Assembly (NCBI GenBank): GCA_950022295.1
Contig: OX465596.1
Span: 122,616,501-122,680,500, forward strand
Length of the DNA: 64,000 bases
Source of the DNA: Bromus sterilis
Lineage: Eukaryota > Streptophyta > Magnoliopsida > Poales > Poaceae
Reading direction: 5' to 3'
The notes beneath the pieces are model-generated. The model did not search any database and was not told the DNA's origin. It saw only the letters and a list, made by a program, of their open reading frames with translations. This document shows positions 22,501 to 34,500 of the stretch, piece by piece. Within the stretch, counting starts at the first letter, position 1. The number at the start of each line of letters is the position of its first letter. Both the position numbers and the translations under genes were made by a program.

Positions 22501-25500
22501 ATAGCACATGCTACTGATCCCAATTTAAATTCAACTCAAACAAAGTTGAAAGTCGGATATTTGGATATCTTATTTTCTCCTGATCATTTTTCATATATTA
22601 TTTGTCCAATTTGGAGTTAATATGAATTTTCTATGAATTTCCAAAGTTTGGGCTATTTTCTGGATTTTCTGTAATTCTTTAAATCATTTCTAATTTCTGG
22701 AAATTCATTTACTGCGTCAGCATGACCTCCTGCTGGCGTCAGGGGGGCTGACGAGTGGGCCAACCCTGTCTGTGGATCTGGGGTTAATCCCCGTTTAAAA
22801 ATAAACTGACAGGGGGGTTAAGGGGTCCAGGGCCCCACCTGTCATAGGTTGTGGGGGGTCATTAGGGGGTGATTAGTCGGGGCTTAGCCTGACAGGCCGG
22901 CGGCTAACCGCCGGTGGCCACCAGACGCGGCGGCGCTGCACGAGGGAGGTGCTCCCGGCCACCAAATTTCTCGCCGAGACCACCAAAGGGTAGCCCTCGA
23001 ACTCGCGCTTCACCTAGGCGAGTCGGGCGACCACGGGGAGGCCTGACGTGACGGCGGCGACTTGAACGGCGGCGGTCCGAGGCACGGCTTGGAACGGGAT
23101 CGAGCTAGGGGGCCCTTCATGGCGCTGGGCTAGTCGGGATCGAACCAGAAGAGCTCGGCGAAGACGATGGACAGGTTCTCGAGTTCGTTTGCTTCACGGG
23201 TGCCCGCTGGCGAGCACACCGGCGACGAGGAGCCACGGCTCTCATGGCGGAAAGAGCTAGAGGAGGCGAGCGGGGTCGTGGCTTGAGGGGAAATGCTCAC
23301 CAGACGCTGTTGAACACGTTGGAGCAGGTGTCGGAGGCGGGGAGGTTACGGCGGCGGCGAATCGACCAACTCGAGCTCCGGCGGCCGGCGGTGATTCGAT
23401 GAACCTGGCGTCGCGTCTGGTCCAAATTGGAGCTCCTGCTTCTGCTAGTTGACGAAGACGAGGACGGGGAGGAGGATGGACACACCAGCTTGAGCCCTAG
23501 GTGGCGTTGGCTGCGAGTTCCATGGCGGGGCGCTCCGGCGAGTCGTCGGGAGGTGGAGAAATCGGGCGAGGGAGATGGGGAGAGTGTCCGTGGAGAGGGG
23601 GAATGGAACGGGGAAGCCTCTGGGCGTCTCCAGGTGTGAAGAGGTGGCGCGGGAGAAGCAGGAGGTGGCCAAGGGCTCGTCGGCGGCCACGGCATGGTCG
23701 CCACGCAGCAGTGCCCCTGCTTGAGGAAGACGACAGGCGCGGGAGTGGGCTGGGCCGGCTGGGGGATGAATTGGGCTCCTTTGCAGGTAAGCCCCTTTTC
23801 CTTTTCTGTTTTCTTTTTATTTTCTGTATATTTGTTTTTCTTAGCAAATAAATATCTAGGCATTTTTATAAATGCTCCAATCTTTTATATGGCATTACAT
23901 GACCAGTAGCTAGTCATATCCAGAGTTTGAACATTTTTGAAATTCAAAATAATTGAATTCAAATTCAAATAAGGGTTTTTGATTAAATCCAAGGCACTGT
24001 TTGAATATTTGAATATTCTATGAGCATGGGATGGGTCCCACATCACTTGATATGTGATCACACTCATTTATAAGACTTTTCAAAAATCTAACATGAATTT
24101 TTGGAGAAGATTTTTATCTGGCCCTTTGAATTAATTCATCTAGGGGGGAGTTCCTTCTCCCATTTTGCTTTTGATTTTGATTTCAAAGATTTCTTTTGAA
24201 ATTTTAACATGATGCAAGTGACTTGCTAACCCTAGCACATTACCTAACAGAGGGTTCTGACAACTCGCCCCCACTCAACAGAATCTCGTCCCGAGATTCA
24301 GAAGTCTGCGGGAGGAAGGTGGGGTACTCGGGACTGAGACGGTCTTCTCTTTCCCACGTAGCTTCTCTCTCAGAGTGGTGTGACCATTGCACTTTCAGAA
24401 ACCTAATCTTCTGACGACGAGTGACACGCTCTGCGGAATCAAGAATACGAACGGGGTATTCTCGATAAGAAAGGTCATCTTGGAGATCAAGCATTTCATG
24501 GTCGACTTCGCGGATGGGGTCCTTGAAGCAACGCCTGAGTTGGGACACATGGAATACATCATGTACTCGGGAAAGGTGCGGGGGTAGTTCAAGTTGGTAG
24601 GCAACTTCTCCACGTTTGGCAAGAATGCGGAAAGGTCCGATGTAACGTGGGGCCAACTTGCCTTTGATACCGAAACGTTGGGTTCCCTTCAGAGGAGTAA
24701 CCCGAAGATAAGCCTTCTCATCCAGATTGTAGCTCTCTTTCCTATGATGACGATCATAGTAGCTTTTCTGACGAGACTGGGTTGCTTTCAATTGATCACG
24801 AACAATGCGAACTTTCTCTTCTGCTTCCTTGATCATGTCCGGTCCAAAGAATTGTCTTCCACCGGTTTCTGACCAATTTAGTGGTGTTCGACATCGTCGT
24901 CCATAAAGGAGTTCAAAAGGAGCCATGTTCAGACTAGATTGAAAACTATTGTTATAAGCAAATTCGGCGAACGGAAGAGACCTCTCCCAATTCTTTCCGA
25001 ATGAGATAACACAAGCTCTGAGCATGACTTCAAGAATTTGGTTAACCCTTTCGACTTGACCGCTAGACTGAGGATGGAAAGTTGTACTAAAGGAGATATG
25101 AGTTCCCATAGCATTCTGAATGATTCCCCAAAATCTAGAGGTGAAAAGGCTACCGCGATCAGAATTGATTTCCAAAGGAACACCGTGAAGGGACACAATT
25201 CTAGAGACGTACAAGTCTGCTAACTAGCTAGAAGATATAGACTTGCGAACTGGAAGGAAGTGAGCAACTTTGGAAAGCCTATCTATGACAACGAATATGG
25301 CATTGTTTCCTTTCTGGATTTTTGGAAAACCGGTGATGAAGTCCATACCAACTTTGTCCCATTTCCATTCTGGAATAGACAAAGGTTGAATTGTACCAGC
25401 AGGTCTTTGATGTTCTGCCTTAATGCGACGACAAACATCACATTCGGCAACAAATTGAGCAATGTCTCTCTTCATCCTAGTCCACCAAAATCTCTAGCGT

Positions 25501-28500
25501 AGATCTCGGTACATTTTTGTGCTACCGGGATGAATAGAGAGGGGTGTGTCATGGGCTTCCTTGAGGATGAGTTGCCTTAGTTCCCTATTCTTAGGTACTA
25601 CCAAACGATTTCCAAAGAATACCGTTCCCTTGCTATCGGTGGAGAAACATTTAGCAACTCCGCTAGCAATGTTCTCCTTGATCCGGCGAACACCTTGAGC
25701 ACGCCTTTGGGAAACTATTATTTGATCCTCAAGAGTTGGTTTCGCCACCAAGGTAGAAAGATAGTCATGAGGAACAATCTCAAGATTGAGCTTGCGAAAT
25801 TCCTCATGAAGAAGTGGTTGATACTGTTGTAACATGAGGTTGTTACAATACGACTTATGACTTAGTGCATCAGCCATGACATTGGCTTTGCCTGGGGTGT
25901 AAGAAATTCCTACGTCGTAATCTTTTATCAACTCAATCCAGCGTCTTTTCCTGAGATTAAGATCTGGCTGGGTGAAAATGTATTTGAGGATTTGGTGGTC
26001 GGAATAGATCTCGCAACGGTTACCAAGGAGGTAATGTCGCCAAGTTGTTAGGGCATGAACTACGGCAGCGAGTTCAAGGTCATGGGTAGGATAGTTCTCT
26101 TCATGTGGCCTCAACTGGCGTGAAGCATAAGCTACCACATGTCGATCTTGCAGAAGTATGCATCCTAACCCTTGCCGTGATGCGTCACAATAGATCTCGA
26201 AATCCTTTTTCGTGTCTGGAGGTGCAAGTACGGGTGCAGAAGTCAACCTTCTTTTTATCTCTTGAAAGCTTTCCTCACACTTGGGAGTCCATAGGAATTT
26301 CTTATCTTTCTTGAGGAGTTCAGTTAGAAGCTTTGCAACTTTAGAAAAGTTCTCGACGAAGCGGCGGCAATAGCTGGCTAGGCCAAGAAAACTCCTAACT
26401 TGCTTAACCGATTCAGGTGGAGTCCAGTCAGGGACGGCCTGAACTCTCTCGGGATTCACAGCAATGCCTTTTGCAGAAGTCAGGTGGCCTAAGTAGGTCA
26501 CTTCTGGTAGCCAAAATTCACACTTGGAGAATTTAGCATACAGGCGATGCTCTCTAAGTTTCATCAATACCAGCCTTAGGTGTTCGGCATGTTCTTCTTC
26601 GTTCTTCGATTAGATGAGAATATCATCGAGATAAACCACAACAAATTTATCTAAGTACTCCATGAAGATTGAATTCATCATGCGTGAGAAAGTGGTGGGG
26701 GCATCGGTTAAACCAAAGGACATGACGGGGTACTCGTAAAGACCATAACGAGTAGTAAAATCCGTTTTGGGAATGTCCTCGTTTCGGATTTTGATCTGAT
26801 GATAACCTAATCTCAAATCCATCTTGGAGAAGACAGAGGATCCTGCAAGTTGATCATAAAGATCTTTGATCCTGGGAAGTGGGTACTTGTTCTTTATCGT
26901 CGCTACATGTAGCGGGCGATAGTCTACGCACATCCTTTCTGTTCCATCTTTCTTCGTTACGAACAGAACGGGGCAACCCCATGGCGATGAGCTAGGGCGG
27001 ATGAAGCCTTTTTCCAACAAAGCTTCTAGTTGGGTTTTAAGCTCAGCTAACTCACGTGGGGCCATTTTGTATGGGCGTCGGGAAATTGGTGCGGTTACTG
27101 GGGCAAGATCCACTATAAACTCTACACATCTATCGGGTGGCATGCCCGGCAGCTCTTCAGGAAAGACATCCGGGAAGTCACGAACCACTGGAATATCTTC
27201 AAGTTCGGGAAGGGGAAGTACATTCAAAGAATGCACTTGGGTTCTTGTTCTGGGTGAGGTATAGTTGAAGGTTTTTCCTGAAGGGTGGGTGGGTTTCACG
27301 GATTTGCCTTTGCAATCCAGGTAGGCATTCTGTCTCTATAGCCAATCCATGCCAAGGATGATATCAATATCTGAAGACTTGAGGGCTATGAGTGAAGCAA
27401 GGAATACTAAACCCTCAATTGCAATTTGATTACCATGGCTTACTCTATTAGTTTGCCATCTTGACCCTGGAGTTTGAATAATCATGGGGGTGGACAATTC
27501 AACAAAAGATAGCTCATGACGAAGTGCATAACTTTCCGACATGAATGAATGAGATGCTCGTGGGTCGAAAAGAACGGAAGTAGGAACATAATTGACTGGG
27601 AGCGTACCAAGAATGACGTCAGTGGTGTCGTCAGTCTCTTCGGCGGCAATCTGGTTCACACGTCCACGAGTGGCGGGAGGAGCGGGTTTGGCGGTGTAGA
27701 CCTTCTGGGGTGGTTTGCCACGACCGTTGTTGTTGCCTCCAGCACGGGGTGGAGCATTTTGATTCTGTAGCTGGTTCTGGGGACAATCACGAGAGTAGTG
27801 GCCTGCCTGACCACACTTGTAAAAGGCTCCGAAAACAGTGCATGGAGCTGGGTTGTTTGGTGGAGCTGGGTGGAACTGGGTTGGTGGACGAGGCGCCACA
27901 TAGGATGGCCTCGGTGGGTTGTTTTGGCGGAACATACTATTTGGGATCGAGATCTTGCGCTTCTGGGAGCCTGAACTGGATGATCCATCGTCTCTAGGGT
28001 GTTTGCGAAAGTCGTTGGGGGTGTTCATGTCCTCTGCCTTGATGGCCTTGTTGACAAGGACCTGGAAGGTGGCAAAGTCATGTAGGTTGAGCTCACGACG
28101 GAGTCCAGAGTTGAGTCCACGACAGAACCTCTCTTGATTCTTTGCGTCGGTGGAGACTTCTTCAGTAGCATAACAAGAAAGTCAGTTGAACTCACGACTA
28201 AACTCGTCAACAGTCCTTCTGCCTTGGGTGAGGTTGCAGAACTCCTCACGCTTGCGGTCCATAAGACCCTTGGGAATGTGGTGCTCACGGAAGGAAGTGC
28301 AGAATTCATCCCAAGATGCGGGCGGTCCAACGGGACGCATATTCAGGAAGTTCTCCCACCAAGAGCTAGCTGCACCTTCAAGGTGATAGGTGGCATAGCT
28401 GACCCTGTCGCCATCCGCAACATGGCCTGCCTGGAGCTTCCTCTCGATGCTGCGAAGCCAGTCATCAGCGTCAAGGGACTCGGTGGAGTAACTGAAAACC

Positions 28501-31500
28501 GGGGGATGAAGCCGGATGAAGTCGTTCAGGGACACCAAATTGTTGCGCTGTTGAGTGGTGTTGCGGGCAATGACCTCCAGCAAATGGTGAGAGTCTCGGC
28601 GGTTCCTCTCAACCTCCAACAGAACCTGAGCCATCGTGGGTGGGGGTGGAAGGTTGCCTTCCTCCTGGTCATTCCCACGACCCTGGTTACGACCAAGCTG
28701 GCCACGGGTTCCTTGAGACATCCTGAAGGTGAAAGGCCAAAGTCAAACAGAGTTGATTGCAAGAATCCAAACAAGGTATTGAAGTACTGGAAGGATTACA
28801 GAGCAAAGGAAGTAATCATCTTGACAACATGGTGATAAAAGCATACAAGCCATATATTCACAAGCTGCCATACAAACCATACATCATTTTAGTACAAGCA
28901 CCAAGCTAATACAAACGTGATGAAGATGATACATCCTTCAGAGGCACTCTGACTTCCAATACATTATTTATCTAAGCCTATGGAACTTAGAACACCTTGC
29001 GTACAATATACTAAGATACTACTACATCCTCACTAAGTAAGACCACAGGCGGTCTCACTCATCTCCATCTCCATAGTAGTCCTCGTAAAAGTTACTCGCG
29101 TATCCCGGTAGCTGAAGGTGACCATCGGAAAACACGGATGCCTGTGGACCCTGATATCCATTTGGGCAAGGATGGGGCCTAGGTCCAACGTAGGGTGGAA
29201 GCAAAGGACCACGGGGTGGAAAAATGCCTCCAATCTCGGGCCAAGCAACTCGAGAAGGCATCTGCGTCCTGGCTAGGTAGATAGCATCATACTCGACTGA
29301 TCCAACACTCACGAAGGGTGCCAAGAGTGTCAGTGCTCGATACAGACGAACACGGGTGGCGTGAAGCTCAAAACGGAGAGCGCGTGCATCACGATCTCGA
29401 TCACAAGCGAACCTAGCAGTCATCTGAAGTATTGGATCCTCTGCAGAGTGATCTGAGTATAGTCCGGTGTAATAACCCTCCTCTCTTGGAAGTGCGGCAG
29501 GGATATAGCGGAAAGGTGAACCTGCAAGCAGTGCATGCTCCTCTCTCAGCAGTGTAATACATGACTATGCAGCATCCTGCACAGCCATGTTCTCGGTCAC
29601 ACCAATGCCATGCCCAAAAAGGACAGGCTGAGGGACTCCAATGTGGTGCGAGTAAATCCTGATAGTACAGTGGAACTGAGTCTGATTGAAGTCAAGGAAC
29701 TGCTCCTCAACTGTGTACTCAGGATACCACCGATAGTCAATGAAGGACATCATCTCGGTGAGCATGGCTGGATGCCCACGCACATCGAGGCACCGGGTCA
29801 GACGAACTATCTGCCGAGGGGGAAGATTTGCCATCTGAAATAGAAAGAAGGAGTTTGTAAATGCATCAGATTATGAGATAAACCTGGAATGACTCGGACA
29901 GCATAACGGCTGTAATTGTAAGAAATGTCTTTTCTTGCAATGTAGAAACAGCACTTACATAATACGATGTAAGAAATCAGCATTACAACAATGCTAGGAA
30001 ACCGGACACAACTTTCCTACGGCTACAAGGAAGCAAACAACGAGATATTCTAATCAGACAGAGGAGAGCCTAGTCCTATCTTCCCGTAGAATAAGATGAG
30101 GGTGACTCAGAACTCAGAATGATGAGGGTAAGGAAAAAAAAGAAGCCTTACGTTGTTCCCTTATATACCCAGAGTAACTATATAACTATAGCAAGCTAGA
30201 CTCGACTTCTGCCAAGGCTACTAGTCCTACAGTAAGTCCTGCTGTGATACCAAGTCTGTCGGGACACGGGGTTAGCGTATGCAAGTCCAGCTAAGACATA
30301 GTCATATGGAGAGCCGAGAACCGTACCCACTTGTCTAAGAAGACAAGGCCAAGCACAGAACGTTCTCGAAAAGAATCGTACGTGAGAGGTATCCCATCCA
30401 GGCCGGATGATCAACTGACATGGGTCCTCATCATGCGCACACAAGTCTAATGAAATGGGTGATGAACTCCCATATTCAAAGACAAGTCGCCTGAACCATA
30501 CTATCGACTATCTCATAACTCTTACATAGACTTACTCCAGCCCGATCACTTAGTCGGGGCCTAGGGCGGGCTCGATCATACCACAAAGTGTGCCCGAGAC
30601 AGAGTCTCGAACAATCGCATCGCGATGCCCCAAGCTGCGCACAACTAAGGGCCACTTGGTGTATGAAAGACCGCCAGCCAGATCACAACTAAGGTCTCGA
30701 AAACCCATACAAAGACATGCATGTTATAAACATACACGCAACACACATGCCTTGTATGAATAGTAGGTATCATTTCAATTCTCTACAAAGTATACATTTT
30801 TATTGATAACTCTTATAGAGTGCACACAGAGATCACAAACATGTGATCCAACATTACAACACAAGCGGAAGCAAAATATGTCTGAGTACAGACAAGTTTA
30901 ACAAATGGCTTAAGAAGCCTTATTTAACAACATGCCCTCCACGAGGGAACCAGTCGTCTGACTGGGACTAGATTAGCTTGCTCTTCAGTCGTCGAGCTCG
31001 ATGAAGAAGCCACCTTCGGGGTCAGTGGTTTCATCTAAAACATAGATTAAGAAAACGTGAGTACAAAGTCGTACTCAGCAAGACTTACATAGGAGCTATA
31101 CTACTCATGCACATGTATGAAGGTAAAGGGAGGTGGGGTTTCACTTGCAGAAAATGCCAGCTTTGACTTGGCTAGTCCTGAACTACGAGTACCAGACTTT
31201 GAGGTAAGAAGCGTACACGAGTCCACTACTTTCTCCCACCAATTACACCACTATGGTGCCTTCCTCGACTTCCCCACGAGAAATCACGCCATAGCACTCA
31301 CACTTATCTTGGTGTGTTTTAGAAGTATCCAGTTCAAGTTGTCTAATAATCAAGCTAAGCTTTCCAAGCAGTCCATAACCGCAGACGCGGCTATTCGAAT
31401 AGTTTTGTTAACCCTGCAGGGGTGTACCGCTACACACACATGATCATCAGTTACCGCCTTTGATCTCGACACCATTCAAGGGGTGCCAGCGAGGATGCTC

Positions 31501-34500
31501 ACCACAACTGTTACCTCATAGCCGATCTAGTCCGAGAAAGCCGCCTACTTGGGTTGGCTACCACTATCGTGAACCCGGCCGGTTTACCGAAGTGGACCCA
31601 AGTGATGTGTGCGTGGTGCATAAGCCGGTCTCGGATGAGCCGTTCTCTCACTTAGCATCCAGGCCACAGACCTACCAGAACTCCGAACTATTGCGACATC
31701 TGGACATCGAAAGGGATGAGTTAATAAGTTGAGAGTGGTCAGTGAGCCCAATGTGTGGTTGTACTCTTCATCTTGGATCACCACACAAGAACTCGGACTT
31801 AGGGCGGTGTTCAACGAGACAACCCACCGTGTACTCCTACACAGCCTCTCATCGTTCACCTTGTATTAGGGGTAGATTCACCAACACTTTTCTACCATCA
31901 TCATCATGATCAGTACCATCCCGACTCACATAACAGTATCATCATGGTATTACTCTAAGCATGCAATAAGCAGTAACAATTGCAGGGGCCACATGATATC
32001 AATCAACTCCTACATTTGCTAGGATTGTGGTTTGCTTACTAGTGTGACAAAATGATAGGTCATGCAAAGGAATGGGTTCATCTATGCGGTAGAAACGTAG
32101 CATGGTAATCATCCTAAACAATGCATAAGCGAGACATGAGAGGGAAGTGGGATTTTATCGACATGATCAATGGGGGTTTGCTTGCCTTGCTGACGAGGTT
32201 CGGGTTCGGGGTCTTCAACGAAGGGGGCAGCCTCCTGCTCCGGTTCCACCTCTACTCGACAAACAACAAACAAGGTAGAAAAGTAAATACAATGCACAAT
32301 CACATGATGGAAGGTTGAAACTTGATGTATATGCTTTGATGTGTGAAGCAATTCCATTTAAATGGAGTATATTGCAAATTGAATTGCAAATTCAAACTCC
32401 AATTTGAATTCAAACTTAGCCAAGTTACATGTGACATTGTTTGATCAATTTGAATCATTTTGACATGTTTATGATATGCCTCTGATGTGTAAGTGAAATG
32501 TAGCATGTTGCCATGGTTCAAGTTGCAAAAACTTTTGAATTGAATTTGAGTTAATTCCATTTAAATAAAATAGCAAATGCTACTGATCCCAATTTAAATT
32601 CAACTCAAAAAAAGTTGAAAGTTGGATATTTCGATAGCTTATTTTCTCCTGATCATTTTTCATATATTATTTGTCCAATTTGGAGTTAATATGAATTTTC
32701 TATGAATTTCCAAAGTTTGGGCTATTTTTTGGATTTTCTGGAATTCTTTAAATCATTTCTAATTTCTGGAAATTCATTTACTGCGTCAGCATGACCTCAT
32801 GCTGGCGTCAGGGGGGGCTGACGAGTGGGTCAACCCTGTCAGTGGGTCTGGGGTTAATCCCCGTTTAAAAATAAACTGACAGGGGGGTTAAGGGGTCCAG
32901 GGGCCCACCTGTCATAGGTTGTGGGGGGTCATTAGGGGGTGATTAGTTGGGGCTTAGCCTGACAGTCCGGCGGCTAACCGCCGGTGGCCACCAGACGCGG
33001 CGGAGCTGCACGGGGGAGGTGCTCCCGGCCACCAAATTGCTCGCCGAGACCACCAGAGGGTAGCCCTCGAACTCGCGCTTCACCTAGGCGAGTCGGGCGA
33101 CCACGGGGAGGCCTGACGTGACGGCGGCGACTTGAACGGCAGCGGTCCGAGGAAGGCTTGGAACGGGATCGAGCTAGGGGGCCCTTCATGGCGCTGGGCT
33201 AGTCGGGATCGAACCAGAAGAGCTCGGCGAAGACGATGGACAGGTTCTCGAGTTCGTTTGCTTCACGGGTACAGCTCTCATGGCGAAAAGAGCTAGAGGA
33301 GGCGAGCGGGGTCGTGGGTTGAGGGGAAATGCTCACCAGACGTTGGTGAACACGTTGGAGCAGGTGTCGGAGGCGGGGAGGTTACGGCAGAGGCGAATCG
33401 ACCAACTCGAGCTCCGGCGGCCGGCGGTGATCCGATGAACCTGGCGTCGCGTCTGGTCCAAATTGGAGCTCCTGCTTCTGCTAGTTGACGAAGACGAGGA
33501 AGGGGAGGAGGATGGACACACCAGCTTGAGCCCTAGGTGGCGTTGGCTTCGAGTTCCATGGCGGGGCGCTCCGGCGAGTCATCGGGAGGTGGAGAAATCG
33601 GGCGAGGGAGATGGGGAGAGTGTCCATGGGGAGGGGGAATGGAACGGGGAAGCCTCTGGGCGTCTCCAGGTGTGAAGAGGTGGTGCGGGAGAAGCAAGAG
33701 GTGGCCAGGGGCTCGTCGGCGGCCACGGCATGGTCGCCACGCAGCAGTGCCCCTGCTTGAGGAAGACGACAGGCGTGGGAGTGGGCTGGGCCGGCTGGGG
33801 GATGAGTTGGGCTCCTTGCAGGTAAGCCCCTTTTCCTTTTCTGTTTTCTTTTTCTTTTCTTTAAATTTGTTTTGCTTAGCAAATAAATATCTAGGCATTT
33901 TTATAAATTCTCAAATCTTTTATATGGCATTACATGACCAGTAGCTAGTCATATGCAGAGTTTGAACATTTTTTAAATTCAAAATAATTGAATTCAAATT
34001 CAAATAGGGGTTTTTGATTAAATCCAAGGCACTGTTTGAATATTTGAAAAATCTATGAGCATGGGATGGGTCCCACATCACTTGATATGTGATCACACTC
34101 ATTTATAAGACTTTTCAAAAATCTAACATGAATTTTTGGAGAAGATTTTTATCTGGCCCTTTGAATTAATTCATCTGGGGGGTTCCTTCTCCCATTTTGC
34201 TTTTGATTTTGATTTCAAAGATTTCTTTTGAAATTTTAACATGATGCAAGTGACTTGCTAACCCTAGCACATTACGTAACAGAGGGTTCTGACAACTCGC
34301 CCCCACTCAACAGAATCTCGTCCCGAGATTCAGAAGTCTGCGGGAGGAAGGTGGGGTACTCGGGACTGAGACGGTCTTCTCTTTCCCACGTAGCTTCTCT
34401 CTCAGAGTGGTGTGACCATTGCACTTTCAGAAACCTAATCTTCTGACGACGAGTGACACGCTCTGTGGAATCAAGAATACGAACGGGGTATTCTCGATAA

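Larger units (their letters stand above)
20188..24262 (-). repeat. T2 3' LTR
   Basis: 4,075 bp. Read on the minus strand it starts TGTCAGAACCC and ends CCCGACA. It closely matches 30257-34294. The U5 hairpin is perfect at 20261-20278, the donor-like GTGAGC is at 23300-23295 and the palindrome module is at 21310-21352. Confidence 0.95.
30257..34294 (-). repeat. T2 5' LTR
   Basis: 4,038 bp, closely matching 20188-24262. The U5 hairpin is perfect at 30330-30347, the palindrome module is at 31379-31421 and the donor-like GTGAGC at 33336-33331. Its outer end is not the element end; see 34295-34546. Confidence 0.95.

Noticed and set aside
23501..23851. Plus-strand frames in the T2 LTR leaders (also 33537-33944)
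   Set aside because: Opposite to the element and in GC-rich leader sequence; not kept in related LTRs.
28134..28835. 233-codon frame on the plus strand, opposite T2 gag
   Set aside because: Shadow of the gag coding strand; no independent start context or domain.
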